Assembly: GCA_018287875.1 (NCBI GenBank)
Contig: JAGVVL010000001.1
Span: 1,116,001 to 1,180,000, forward strand
Direction: 5' to 3'
Length of the DNA stretch: 64,000 nt
Source: Nigrospora sphaerica
Lineage: Eukaryota > Ascomycota > Sordariomycetes > Amphisphaeriales > Apiosporaceae
In this document: positions 12,146 to 23,021 of the stretch, in pieces
Position numbering within the stretch: position 1 is the first letter of the stretch
How the letters are laid out: every line of letters starts with the position of its first letter
The notes under the pieces: generated by a model
The model's input: only the letters and a program-made list of their open reading frames with translations
Told to the model about the DNA's origin: nothing
The model's database searches: none
Translations under genes and position numbers: made by a program

Positions 12146-13229
12146 ATGCTCGCTTCCCTCGGACGCGTCGCCGCCCAGCGACTGGCCCCGCGCCGCATTG
12201 CCGCGTCGTCGTCGGGCTATATTGTGCGCGTCGGCCGCGTGGCCGCCCACCAGCCCAACGGCTCTTCTGGTGTGCTCGGCGCTGTCTTCACCAAGCGAAC
12301 CTACGTCGCCGGCCGCCCTAAGAAGACGGCGGCCGGTAGCACCGCTACCGCCACCGCTACCGCCACCAAGGCCAAGGCCAAGCCTCGCAAGACCGCCGCT
12401 GCCGCCGCCGCCCCTACCAAGAAGGCTGCGCCCAAGAAGAAGATCACGAAGGCCAAGACCGCTGCGAGCAAGACCAAGAAGAAGCCCGTCGTCCGCCGCC
12501 CCAAGAAGGTTCTCACTGAGGAGCAGAAGGTCGAGCTGAAGCTCGCCGCTCAGAAGAAGCTGTTGAAAGAGAAGGCCAAGCTGGGCTCTGAACCCAAGAA
12601 TCTGCCCTCTTCGCCATGGATGGTCTTCGTACAGGAATCCCTCACTACCCCCAGCCCTGGCGAACGCGTCGTTGCTCAGATGCCCAAGCTCGGGGCGGCG
12701 TTCAGATCTCTGTCGAGCACGGAGATGCAGGTTCGTATCGCCCAACCTCAACCGAGATGCTTTGTTTCGCTAATCAGATTCGTGCGACAGAGATTGGAAG
12801 GCATCGCCGAGCAGAACAAACTCCACAACGATGCTCAATACAAGGCTTGGGTTGCGTCTCAGACCCCCGCGCAGATCGTTGAGATGATCAAAGCGCGAAA
12901 GCTGCTCAAGAGCAAGTTCGATCTCCCCAAGTCTCGCAAGTCTTATGCGAGGATCTACGACGACCGCCTGCCGAAGAGACCCATCACGCCCTACTTGCAC
13001 TTCTCACGATCCAAGTTTGGCTCTGGCGAGCGCGGCGAGGAGAGCGTCATCGAGATGCAGAAGGCAAATGCCGAGGCCTGGAAAAAGATGACCCCGTCCG
13101 AGCAACAGGTGCGTAAAACACAACACGAAGTGCCATTGCCATGCTGACCAAACGAAGCCCTTCAAGGATCTTGCCGAGGCCGACAAGCAGCGCTATATAA
13201 AAGAGCGCGAGGCGGCGGGATTGCGTTGA
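12146..13229 (+). CDS. Mitochondrial HMG-box DNA-binding protein
   Basis: Three exons, 12146-12730, 12791-13108 and 13158-13229, give about 324 aa. The first intron (60 nt, GTTCGT...CTAAT...ACAG) is in frame and stop-free, so it is easily missed; the second is 49 nt. The start at ATG 12146 gives an Arg/Ala/Ser-rich, acid-free N-terminus typical of a mitochondrial presequence, with a likely cut near KRTYVAG (about 50-55). A Lys/Ala/Pro-rich linker (about 55-130) resembles a histone-H1-like tail. Two HMG-box-like segments follow: LPSSPWMVFVQE onward (about 152-220) and PKRPITPYLHFSRSKF onward (about 258-320). This fits an Abf2/TFAM-type protein that binds and packages mtDNA. Orthology to yeast ABF2 is inferred from layout. 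Confidence 0.85.
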
Positions 13230-13755
13230 GCCTAGTTGCCTAGCGCTGTTCACCAGCTTTCCCCAAAAGACTCCCTCAGGCGCGGGGAAGTGGCGGTCTC
13301 CAAATTTTCTAGGTAACCAAAGACGTTGCGACGAGTCTGTTCTCCGGTTCATCTTAGGCGGCCAAGGCCGTGGACGGAAGACCGTCGCGGGCGAAGGTCT
13401 GGTTGGTAAGGTGAGCTCTGCCTACCCGGGCGAGCAGGGTCTTCGGTGCGTACTTGTGCGTGGTATCCAAACCTCGCGTACATATGTCTTCCTTGGCAGA
13501 GTTTCGTTTCTAGAAAGAAGCCAGCCCCATCCCAATGATGTTTATAGCCCCTCCACGAGCCCCTTATCTCGGCGCCAAGCGGAGCCTTGACATGACAGGT
13601 AGTGTTGTGATTGTTGCGGTCAACTTCGTGATTGCTTTCCAGAGGCATGTGTCTCCCGTCCTAGAGGCACCGGGTGCTCTTGCCTCACCACGGCCACGCT
13701 AATGACCCGAAAACTCATTAATCCCACCGCGTGCAAACGGATGCCGGGCAGAGTG
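13230..13755. other. Convergent 3' spacer, no gene seen
   Basis: About 530 bases between two converging stops. Only short chance frames were seen. Confidence 0.6.
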
Positions 13756-15147
13756 TCAACCGCGCTTGATGCCCATGGTAATGACGACCTTTGACTCTCC
13801 GTCAACCCAGCACACGCCCTCGGTTTTTAAAAGCCGGCGTCGACTATTCAAGTACAGCAAGAGGTAGATGTACGCCACGATATGGCCCCAACAGTAGACG
13901 CGCAGCTCGGAAAAATCGGGATTTCTAACGCACGTGACGCCCCAGCCGGCGGTGCCGCCGCCGATGTAGTTGGCCAGCTCGAGCCACGCGTAGGCCTTGA
14001 GCTCGTCGGGCCAGGCGGCGCAGTTGACGGCCCAGTAGCCGCGCTCGAAGGGGTCCAGCGCCCGGGTCTGGGCGGCGGGGCGGTAGCGCTCGGGTATGCT
14101 AAGCTGGGCGGCCAGCCGCTGCAGGCCGAAGGTGACGAGGTCCTCGGGCTTCAACGTTTGCTGGGCGGCCGGGGGCGAGGGCGGCCGGATCTCCAGGCTG
14201 TCCTGGGTGTAGCCCCGGGTCGTGACAAACGAGGCCGTCGGCGGCCCGGTATCGCTCGCGGTGCGGGCCGGGCCCGGGGCGGCCGGCTCTTTCCCGGTTC
14301 GCCGCAGACGCTTAACTTGCGGCGGCTCCGAGTCGGCGCGTTCCTGCGCCCTGGCCGTTTTCGGCAAGGGAGCATGGGGGACTGCCGAGCTGGCCGTGCT
14401 GGGGACAGCGCATGTATCGGGCGTCAACTGCCGCCGCGGTGGGTCCGTTGAGCGCAGCACCGTCTCGGATATCCGCGTGGTGTCCATTTTGGTACTTGAA
14501 GAGTAAGACGAGACCGGAGGCTGAAATGGGGGCCTTCGATGGCCCAGATCAACCGATGAGACCGGCGGTGGTTGGTTCCCCGGGGTGCAGGGAATGACAG
14601 TGCCCTGCTCGTGTCTCAGGGTCGCTCTTCGCGGGGGGATGTTGGGTGAGCTGTCGAACTGCTGGAGATAATGTTCCAGGACCCTCGTCGGTGTTGCGAG
14701 AGAGCCCGCGGGATTGAGATGGGTGGGATACGAATCCTGGACAACACTTGAGGGTGTTTGCCATACCGATGGCTGGGACGGCACAGTGTTTCCGGGGGTT
14801 TGCGGTGCCGAAGGCGTGTAGATAACCTCCTGTCTTGTGGCCCGATTTACCGGCGAGAATGCGTTGTCGACGGCGCTCCTCCAGGACGACTGAATGGAAC
14901 TCAAGGGCGGGAAGAATTCCCCAGGCGAATATTCCTCCTGCGTCTGGCGGAAAGAAACATGGCGAGGTTCCGGGTGGGATGCGACGGGCTGGGTTTGTGG
15001 CCCCGAGGCAGCATTTCCAGGCTCCCGTAGGCAATAGGGCATGAATGCCATATACGACGATGCGAGAGCACGGTATCTTGCATCGTCGCAAGCTCGGCTT
15101 GGAGCGCTAATGTGAACCAAGATCTCGACCTCTTCATTATGCGCCAT
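13756..15147 (-). CDS. Conserved fungal protein of unknown function
   Basis: Single exon, about 463 aa from ATG 15147; the frame is open 15 codons further upstream, but MAHNEEVEI is the more protein-like start. Residues 1-330 are low-complexity, rich in Pro/Ser/Thr/Gln and probably disordered. The last 115 residues are compact and hydrophobic, with a Trp/Tyr/Cys-rich block (FERGYWAVNCAAWPDELK, then GWGVTC, then RVYCWGHIVAYIYLLLY) followed by basic residues. I believe this C-terminal block recurs in other ascomycete hypothetical proteins, but I cannot name a function. The YIYLLLYL stretch could be a buried helix or one membrane segment. The gene is divergent from the methyltransferase-like gene. 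Confidence 0.7.
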   Translation of the reverse strand: MAHNEEVEILVHISAPSRACDDARYRALASSYMAFMPYCLREPGNAASGPQTQPVASHPEPRHVSFRQTQEEYSPGEFFPPLSSIQSSWRSAVDNAFSPVNRATRQEVIYTPSAPQTPGNTVPSQPSVWQTPSSVVQDSYPTHLNPAGSLATPTRVLEHYLQQFDSSPNIPPRRATLRHEQGTVIPCTPGNQPPPVSSVDLGHRRPPFQPPVSSYSSSTKMDTTRISETVLRSTDPPRRQLTPDTCAVPSTASSAVPHAPLPKTARAQERADSEPPQVKRLRRTGKEPAAPGPARTASDTGPPTASFVTTRGYTQDSLEIRPPSPPAAQQTLKPEDLVTFGLQRLAAQLSIPERYRPAAQTRALDPFERGYWAVNCAAWPDELKAYAWLELANYIGGGTAGWGVTCVRNPDFSELRVYCWGHIVAYIYLLLYLNSRRRLLKTEGVCWVDGESKVVITMGIKRG

Positions 15148-17054
15148 TTCCTCTGTAATTGCTGTTCGTATTAGCGAAAGAAACGTAAGCAAGAGAGGGC
15201 GGCCGGATCTGAAGCTGTAGCCGAAGCACGGCGTGCTTGCGAGAGCGTTGCGATGCCAGGAGCACAGCCCGACTACCTGGCTTTAAGGCTCTAGTATTCA
15301 GTGTGTAAAGTACTTATACTTGCGAGCATCTAGCCTTTACATCCGTCGAGATGATCCCATGAATGTATGTATGTCTTGGCCGGGCAACGGCGCAGTTTGC
15401 CAACGGTGTATGTTACGTTGAAGAAGCAGCAGGGGCAGTTAGTAGTTATTCATTGCCCCCAGGCCCATATTTCCGGAGCTTGGGTCTCGGCGCAATGACA
15501 CAGTAAGCTAGTAGCAGCCACAAACAAGCACTTACCAGTACTAGAGTTCGTACTGTCTGTGGCGCACGGGTGGCGCTAAAGAAGCACGTTGTCCGCTGCT
15601 AGTGCCCGCTGCTTCTCAGCGTACTGCAAGTCATGGACCGTGGGATGTTACGGAGTAATGGGTGTTGGTTGGCAGCCGTGTCTTACAGGCATGAATGCTT
15701 GGCGAACCGTCTTTGCTGACAGGCAGGCACGGCGAGAATGCACACCGTGGGTGGTTTGGCTTCCTACACCACTTGGAGTTTACGGAATGTGCATCTGTAG
15801 TCAGCCTGTATGCAGGCATACAGGGCTGGTCCTTGGACTGCTGACGTTGCACCGGCATGCCTCTAGAGGCGGGATGGGTGTTTTTAAAATCTATAAGGCT
15901 TACGAGCGACGGCCAACGTAGTGGGTGCTTTGCCGGTGTAGAAGTCGTGCGAACGAACGGAGGGTAAGAGTACTTTTTATGGGAGGATGCAAGCTGTACC
16001 TACCTACTTAGATGGATATACCAGTTCGGTTCCTTCTCCGGGCGCTTCGAGTTATCCTCGATGGGGAGCCCTCGGGGTCTTATACTCGTCCAACCCCACG
16101 CCCCCGCTCTTTGGCCGGCGGATGGGCCGGCGGTTTCTTCCTCGCATGAGAGCTCTTCCTCCTCGCATAGGTATGTAGAAGGCCGCGGCCTCCCAGACAG
16201 AGCTCATTGCCGGATCCGTGATTCGAGAAACGCACGAGATGCAAGTCGGTCAGGCACGGCGACGAGACTGGCTCGTCGTGGATCTCAGAGTTAAAGACTC
16301 GTGTCCAATGGTGAAGAGAGCGGACGGCTAAGCGCCGACACATGGCACGCGGTCGCGCCCATTGGCCCGAGGATCTGCACCACACCATGTCCAGTCTCTC
16401 ATCCGTCGTTCAGCGTATCCTTGGCGTCCAGCGTATCCAGCGACTCCAGCGTTACCCAACGCTTCGCGCGCGCCAGTCCGCCCATTGGCTCGTCTCGGGC
16501 TGCCTTCTAAAATTAACACGGCTATGCAGTGCGCCCTTGGCTGCTGATTGGAGGACTGTCTCTCTGCTCCCACCATGACCTCCTCCGCTGGGCCTCGACT
16601 GACGTCGCCCGCCCGCCCTGGTTCGTCGGCATCGTGCGCTGACGGGCTTGCAGAGAGGCCTGCATCTGGCCCATTCTGCAGAGAGGCGAGCCGGTGCGCC
16701 TGCCCGTCCGTCAACGAGTGGGACGGCCGCCTCGGGAAGCGCCCGCAGCTCCTCCAGTGACGGGCGGGCGGCACCGCCTAACCGCTCGCCATCGTGAAGA
16801 AACAAACTCATAAACCCACCGCCTGCCCGGGCGCGGCGCCGCCGAGTCTCTCGATCGCCCTCCTTTCATGCTTTCCAGGGGTTGCCGCATTCCATTTCCG
16901 TCGCTTCGTTGACCGAGGCATTCCTGTCGTTAAGGGTCTCCCCTCTTGAGCTTTTGCCTTCCAACGACGCCGGCCGTCCACCCCCACGTTACATCGCTAC
17001 AAGAGCCGGATTTATTCTTGGTATCTTACCTGCATACTCCGCTCTATATTAAAA
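15148..17054. other. Divergent intergenic region, 1.9 kb, no gene seen
   Basis: It separates the starts of the unknown 463-aa gene and the methyltransferase-like gene. Only chance frames were seen. A GTACCTACCTACTTAG word occurs near 15995-16010. The last 150 bases include an A/T-rich CTATATTAAAA stretch directly before ATG 17055. Confidence 0.5.
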
Positions 17055-20000
17055 ATGCCGGACTTGTTTCTCTTGCCGTCTACCACCTACAGACCTCCCT
17101 CCCCTGCGCAGGCCCGGAGGCTGGGGGGGTCTCTTAATACTATAATGGAGGAGCCCGAGTCCTCGCGGGCCAGACTGACGGTGCCGGGAGACCACAGGAT
17201 CCAGTCCCAGGCATCCCAGGCATCCCAGGAGAAAATCGTCCAGTGGCTCTCACCGCGCAGTGCTCACTTCCCGACCCCCAGGGGCTTCCATTTCTTGTCC
17301 GCCCCTATCCTGCCCTCCTCGCCGTCCTCGTCCTCGGTCGAGGAGACCAGCTCACCCACGTCCTCGTCGAATCCTTGGAACCGGAGAAGCACCTCGACCG
17401 ACGTGACCGACTTTGAGGACATATACGACGTCTCGGACGACGACAGCACCAACCAGAGGATGCCTCCCAGAAAGTCGTCGTTGAAACGCCAGGGCAGCAG
17501 TCGAGGCCCGGCGTCGAGGCCGCCGGCCCATCGGTTGCTTCCCAAGTTGACTATTCCCGCCTCCCCAGACCAGAATGCCGACCCTCTGTCGGGCCGCCCG
17601 GTCTTCAAGAGGCTCTTAAGCCCCGTGCCCCCGACACCACCGGCCAAGGTGGAGATGTCTCCCGCCGTCATCTCCTTTGTGCAAGCCCACCAGGCGCAAG
17701 AGGTCCCTGCCGGGTCTGCGCCGCCGTCGCTCGATGGCAGTCTGTCTTCGGAGCAGATGGCCGCCATGTCCGCGCCTCCGACGCCCATCATTGGCGCCGG
17801 CGAGGTTCCTGCCAACGACTGGTCGGGTGTCCAGTTGCAGCCGGGGGCCATGGCGACGCTCCGTGCCCTGTCTGGCGGCTCTGACGTGGCCGAGGTCGAA
17901 TACCAGGCCGAGCAAGTCATCCAAATCCCCGAGCAGCCCGTACGGGAGATGCAGCAACATGCACCGCTTCTCTTTTCCGCCCTTCGGCGACCGACACTAA
18001 GGCTATCGCCGGAACAACAGAGGTCTGTCAATGGCTTGACGAGGCTCGATATTCCCTCGCCCGGCGGTTTCTTCTCTGGTTTGTCTCCTCACAGCCGCAA
18101 CGCGTGGCACATACCGTCCATGACCCCTGATGACGCTGCACCGCCGACGTCTACCACGGCAGAGCAGTTTTATCGATGCCCATGGAACGACCAATCTGTT
18201 CCTCAGGTGCCCGCGGTACCGCAAGGCCCCCCCCAGTTCAACTCGCAATCGTTTCCCCCGCCACCTCCTCGTCCACAACGCTTCTCAGACATCCAAGCTC
18301 GTTCGATGCCCGTTGAGCAGGTGATTGAAACGCGCGCTACAATGTCGGACGGCATGCCCACTGCCAGGCCCGTCATTCTGGAACAGGTGGTGGAGATGAA
18401 GGACGATCAGTCGGAAGGTCTGCCCACGGCACGACGCGTGCCTGAACCCCCCACCAACCCAACGACCTCGTCCGAGACGGTTGCGGAGCCCCTATCGCCG
18501 CGCGACGGAGGCGATGCCACCGAGATCGTCACCGTGTACGATCCAGAGTACGCCAAGAAGCAGCAGGACGAGGCGCTTTCCAACCTCGACCGTACTGAGA
18601 TGTGGCTCATGGCGCAAAAGGTTTACCTCATGGGCGTTCAGCCGGAAGGCAAGCATGATTCGGAAGAGGATGCGGAGTTTGATTTCGGGGAACACAGACC
18701 AGAGACTCCGCCCCGGGTCAAATCCCCTGAGCCGGAGACCAGCCCCGAGGCCACGGCCGTCCAGAAGAAAAAGGCGGTGCGCTTCTCCGAGATCGTGGTT
18801 AAGACCGACATCCCACGGTCTCTGCCTTCCAAGCTTTCCCGCCAGGAGTCTGCCTACTACCGCGCCTTCCAAGACTTTGTCATCCGCAGCCGCGCACACG
18901 ACTCCTTTGTGCACCGCCTTCCGCGGTTCGAGGCGATCCAGGCCGAGCGTCTTTCGCTGCGGGAGAAGCATCGCAACCAGCTCCTGGGCAAATACCAGCT
19001 TTCGGTCCTCCCGCAGTCGGCCAAGAAGCGGATGAGCGCCAACGTCGCCCGTGGCGACGACATCATCGAGGACGACCTGGACCGGCTCAAGCGCGAGAAG
19101 GAAGCCGAGGCCCTGAGCCAGATGGCGGCCGCCAACTGGCACGTCAACGCCGTCAAAACACTCAACGGCGGCCGGTTGTTCTGCGCCCCGGTGGCCAAGC
19201 GGCTGGCCCGGCTGTCGCGTATGGCGGGCCCGGCCAGCCGCGCCCGGATCTTGGATCTCGGCGGCCAGGCAACCTGTGACTGGGCGTGGCACTGCGCCCT
19301 GGCGTACCCCAACACCAAGGTGTACACCACGACGACCAAGGCCATCCGTCAGCTCTCCAACTGCAACATCCGAGGGCCGTCCAACCACCGCCAGGTGGCC
19401 GTTGGGCGCCTCGCAAAGCTGCCGTTCCCCGACAACTACTTCGACCTCGTCTCGGCCCGGGAACTGCACTCTATTCTCAAATTTGTTGGCGAGAATGGCG
19501 AGGACGAGTGGGAGGGCGCGCTCAAGGAGGCCATGCGGGTTCTCAAGCCGGGTGGTTACTTCGAGTTCAGCGTCCTCGACTCGGATATCATGAACGCCGG
19601 GCCCCTGGGCCTGGCCAAGTCGGTCGAGTTCGGCTTCTCCCTCAAGACGTTGGGCTACGACCCCAACCCCACGAAGCTGTTCCTCGGCCGCCTCGGGCGC
19701 GCGGGGTTCGAGGAGATCCGCCGGGCGTGGATGTGCCTGCCCATGGGCCAGAAGATGCCCGTCGACCGCCACATCGTGCGCGACAGCCACGGCTGCGAGG
19801 TCCCGCTCGAGCTGGAGGCCATGGTGACGGGCAGCACCGACGCGGCGGCGCCCATCTGCGGGCTCGCCGGTAGCTGGGCATGGGAGCGCTGGCTGCTGCG
19901 GTGCGAGATGGAGAAGCTGAAGTGCGAGGACCGCTGGCTGGAGACGGCCGAGATCCGCGAGGCGGGCATGTGCCTCGACGGGGTCCACGGCATAATCGAG

Positions 20001-20099
20001 GAGGGGCGCCAGCGCGGCGCCGGGTACCGATTCTTGAACGGCTACGCCCGCAAGCCGGCGGCCAAGAAGGAGTCCATCCCGGTCGGCCTGGCTCGCTAA
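17055..20099 (+). CDS. Large SAM-dependent methyltransferase-like protein
   Basis: Single exon, 1014 aa from ATG 17055; a second in-frame ATG at 17145 (MEEPESS) is as plausible and would give 984 aa. Residues 1-620 are largely disordered, rich in Ser/Pro/acidic residues, with two related segments of the pattern VIExRAxMSDGMPTARPV / VVEMKDDQSEGLPTARRV (about 425-465). The C-terminal 330 residues look like a class I methyltransferase: ILDLGGQATCDWAW as motif I (about 730), LPFPDNYFDLVSARELHSIL as the motif IV region (about 795), and a post-motif EAMRVLKPGGYFEFSVLD (about 825-840). Motif I lacks the usual GxGxG run, so activity is not certain. The substrate is unknown. The fold call is good; the reaction is inferred from the family. 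Confidence 0.8.
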   Translation: MPDLFLLPSTTYRPPSPAQARRLGGSLNTIMEEPESSRARLTVPGDHRIQSQASQASQEKIVQWLSPRSAHFPTPRGFHFLSAPILPSSPSSSSVEETSSPTSSSNPWNRRSTSTDVTDFEDIYDVSDDDSTNQRMPPRKSSLKRQGSSRGPASRPPAHRLLPKLTIPASPDQNADPLSGRPVFKRLLSPVPPTPPAKVEMSPAVISFVQAHQAQEVPAGSAPPSLDGSLSSEQMAAMSAPPTPIIGAGEVPANDWSGVQLQPGAMATLRALSGGSDVAEVEYQAEQVIQIPEQPVREMQQHAPLLFSALRRPTLRLSPEQQRSVNGLTRLDIPSPGGFFSGLSPHSRNAWHIPSMTPDDAAPPTSTTAEQFYRCPWNDQSVPQVPAVPQGPPQFNSQSFPPPPPRPQRFSDIQARSMPVEQVIETRATMSDGMPTARPVILEQVVEMKDDQSEGLPTARRVPEPPTNPTTSSETVAEPLSPRDGGDATEIVTVYDPEYAKKQQDEALSNLDRTEMWLMAQKVYLMGVQPEGKHDSEEDAEFDFGEHRPETPPRVKSPEPETSPEATAVQKKKAVRFSEIVVKTDIPRSLPSKLSRQESAYYRAFQDFVIRSRAHDSFVHRLPRFEAIQAERLSLREKHRNQLLGKYQLSVLPQSAKKRMSANVARGDDIIEDDLDRLKREKEAEALSQMAAANWHVNAVKTLNGGRLFCAPVAKRLARLSRMAGPASRARILDLGGQATCDWAWHCALAYPNTKVYTTTTKAIRQLSNCNIRGPSNHRQVAVGRLAKLPFPDNYFDLVSARELHSILKFVGENGEDEWEGALKEAMRVLKPGGYFEFSVLDSDIMNAGPLGLAKSVEFGFSLKTLGYDPNPTKLFLGRLGRAGFEEIRRAWMCLPMGQKMPVDRHIVRDSHGCEVPLELEAMVTGSTDAAAPICGLAGSWAWERWLLRCEMEKLKCEDRWLETAEIREAGMCLDGVHGIIEEGRQRGAGYRFLNGYARKPAAKKESIPVGLAR

Positions 20100-22799
20100 C
20101 TACTTTTCCTTTGTCGGACTCGGCGGTGGGGGCGACGTGTATCTTATCGAAATGTGGCATGGATGAAGATGAGGAATGACAAGCTCGGAAGAAGCCAAGT
20201 AATGACGGACGGGCGTAGCGGGTTGGGAAACGGGTGTGGCTGTTTGAGCGTCTGCCGGGGCGCCCTTGGTGTTTTGGGTTGTAGTTGTGGCGAGGCGTAT
20301 GCTGTATCACTCTGGTCGTGGTCCGCTGGAGCGGGCTAACAAACCGCACTGCATATATGTAAAACAACAAGCTAAATACCCACACCTACCTTCATACCTA
20401 GGAATCAACGCATTGCACCGATTTTGGCCCGTAGGCGTCCTTGCCTCTGCTTCCGTTCCTGCTTCGCCCGCGGCGGGAAACACGGCTCGAGCGTCGCCTG
20501 CCACAGGCAGAGGGGGTCACGTTCCTGCCCTCCTCAGGTACCGGCGTTCCGCCAGCACGCCGTTGCCCTTGAATGCATCGTTCTGGGTCACGAAAAAACA
20601 GAGCGGGTGACGAACAGCCGTCCGAGCCTTCCGGGCGCGCCCGCCCGGTGGCCCGGGTAAGGGCCCTTTATGCACCAACGACATCCCCGAGCACCGCCCA
20701 ACGCTCGTTGTCCCCAAGAAGCAAGGAAATCCAGAATAACGACTTGTGTCGATTAACGTAATGAAGAAATGGTCAGTAGATGTATTCCAAAGTGGTAGAA
20801 AGCTATGCCAAATACTCGCGCCCACCGGCTGTGGCGTCGTTACGATTAGGGGGACCAACATAGAGCTTCCGTCTCTCCGTCAAACAGGCGACGATAATGG
20901 CGTTTACTACACTGTTATTAATTAATTAGACTACCGAGACTATGTTCTGAGCATCGAGAATCTAACGAGGCGCACGGGGTCACAGGAGTGGTCGAACCGG
21001 AAGAGTACCGGGCCCCGGGGGCTGGCACCCGCTGCCAGGGTCCCATAATCAGCGCGGCGGCTACAATATACGTTACAGCTCCAGGTTAAAGAGAGGCGGC
21101 ACCTGGGTGAATGTAGATTCGGCTCTACAACAAAGAAACACGTAATATCGCATCCGCGGGCTCGCTGATCATTGTGGGAATGGTGATAGAGAACGCTGTC
21201 TTTACCATCCCCTCGCTGAATGCCATTATCTTCGGAACAGGTATACCGTCGTTTAGGGGCGCTCCGGGACCCAAGTGGCATAAAACTGACCCGAGACTCC
21301 CTGGTCTAGCCCCCTCGATTATGAGGAGTCACTCCACCAACTCTGGACTCGCGTCACTTTTGCCGTGGTACAAGCATCCGATCAGAGTCATCACAGCGAG
21401 CAGTCGTTTTCCTATTACCAAACGGCCCACACGGACCCGCAAATGGGTTCACGCAAGCAAGAAGACGCCTTCTGGGCTGACCCATGCCCAGTTAAATAAA
21501 GTTGCAACCATCGTAGGGAGCAACAGCACGATGGGCAGACGCGTCGGTCCCGCCGCAAAATGCGCCGTCAGGGCACCAAAGTTCTCGTGGCCCGTTACTC
21601 GTTCCTGCACGGTCAGGCCCAGGAGACGGGGGAGGAAAGACGACGCCGGCGGCGAGGCCGTCGCGAGCGAAGCCGAGGACCCTTGGGCTCCGGAGCTAGA
21701 TGCGGAGGATCCGCACTGGGGTGAGTAAGTCGATCAGCCGTCCGACGAGGCCGAACCGTCCTAAACGTGTCGAACCCGGGTACGGGGGGTCCGCTAGATC
21801 CCGTAGATGGCGGTTGCTTACTTAGGTGCCTGAACGTAGTCATGTGGCTGGATCCCGGCAAGGGGGGGGGGGACAAAAGGGCGGCTCTCTTAGCGGCTCG
21901 GCCGGCGAATCTGCGAGGGGCAAAGCTCAACACCAGATGCCGTCACTTCATGATGGATGAAATGAGCGTGACCTGCCGAGAGACGTCTCGCCGCGTGTTA
22001 TACGGATATAACTTGACCGTCCGCACGTGTGTGTATGGGTTCCACAAGCATAGAACGTGCCGGGTTCCGTTGTTTGTGGACAAGCCTCCTAGTCATTCCG
22101 ACGTCGCATACTCGGGTACCGTCACAGACCTGGTCGTGGCCATGCTCTCTGTCAAGAGTCGGGCTGAGCGGAGGTAGGCTAACACGCAGACACTGCCTGC
22201 CTTTGCGTCCCAACCGTGAGGACAACGCGGAACCGGGAAACCCAACGGGAGAGAGAGCATAGGCTGGTGCTTGAGGCTGGGGAGGCAGTGGGTCGTGGCA
22301 TGTAGCATGATTTGTTCGTAGATGGGCAAGGCGTAGCAACGAGCCCCTTCTTGTCTCTCGTTCGCCTACCTTGGGGAACGAGCATATCGTTCTGATATTT
22401 GCTTGAGCCGTCTGAAAGCCACCTCGCCACCAGGGGCAATCTGATGGTCTCGAAAATGGCCACCGTGGGGCTCGGCCGGGCGAGGTGGGCAAGTAGTTAA
22501 CGGTCAAACACAGTGCCAGCGGGTATGACGGATGAATGGGATCCAGTTACACTGACAGCAAACGCGTCCTGGCGTATTCAATTGTTCAGGAAACTCAAGC
22601 CAATTGTTACGGATGGTGCGGTGTTGGCTTCCACGCATCCTCCAAGGCATAAATAGCTGGCTCTCCACCCAAGAAATGTGGCGGCATTTCCGCCTATTCG
22701 GACACCAAAGGAATTCATCCCGGAACACGGATTCGACACTCCTTCAACACCCAACTCGGAAAACCAGAGTACACGCGTACACTAAAAATCTAACCCAAC
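20100..22799. other. Intergenic, 2.7 kb, no gene seen
   Basis: Open frames are short and without recognisable features on either strand. Near 22647-22656 there is a TATA-like CATAAATAG about 150 bases before the small ORF at 22800. Confidence 0.5.
22647..22656 (+). promoter_or_regulatory. Possible TATA element for the ORF at 22800
   Basis: GCATAAATAG lies about 150 bases upstream of ATG 22800, a reasonable distance for a fungal core promoter with a leader of about 120 bases. This is by position and word only. Confidence 0.25.
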
Positions 22800-23021
22800 A
22801 TGGCCTCTAGCCGGGCCGCTCCCGTGGGCAACATCAACCTTCTACACCTGAAGGTTTGGCTTCTTGAGGCCCGGCGGAATGCCGAGAACAGGGGAGAGCG
22901 GGTAGCGATCGATCGGGTCCTCCGCGATGCCGAGGGCGGCAAGATCTCAAAGAGAGTCCGACGACTCTGCAACGATCTTGCCAAAGAGCAGAGGGAGACC
23001 GAGGCCGTGTCCGCGTCCTAG
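22800..23021 (+). CDS. Doubtful 73-aa basic helical ORF
   Basis: I do not recognise this. ATG 22800 sits in the context CCAACATGG and opens 73 codons, Arg/Glu/Lys/Ala-rich and predicted mostly helical (NLLHLKVWLLEARRNAEN onward). After the TAG at 23019 the same frame stays open for about 50 more codons, basic and Pro-rich, up to an AAT-GTAAGT donor-like site near 23187. So this may be a complete small gene, or the first exon of a gene broken by a nonsense change. No domain was identified. Confidence 0.35.
   Translation: MASSRAAPVGNINLLHLKVWLLEARRNAENRGERVAIDRVLRDAEGGKISKRVRRLCNDLAKEQRETEAVSAS

Noticed and set aside
11676..12539. 287-codon plus frame overlapping the HMG-box gene
   Set aside because: It is an Arg/Pro-rich shadow of the GC-rich HMG-box coding frame.
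18492..19988. 498-codon minus frame opposite the methyltransferase-like gene
   Set aside because: It is an antisense shadow of a GC-rich gene; the plus strand has the recognisable domain.
21760..21790. tRNA T-arm-like GTCGAACCCGGG
   Set aside because: The flanking bases do not pair as a T-stem and no acceptor or anticodon arm fits.
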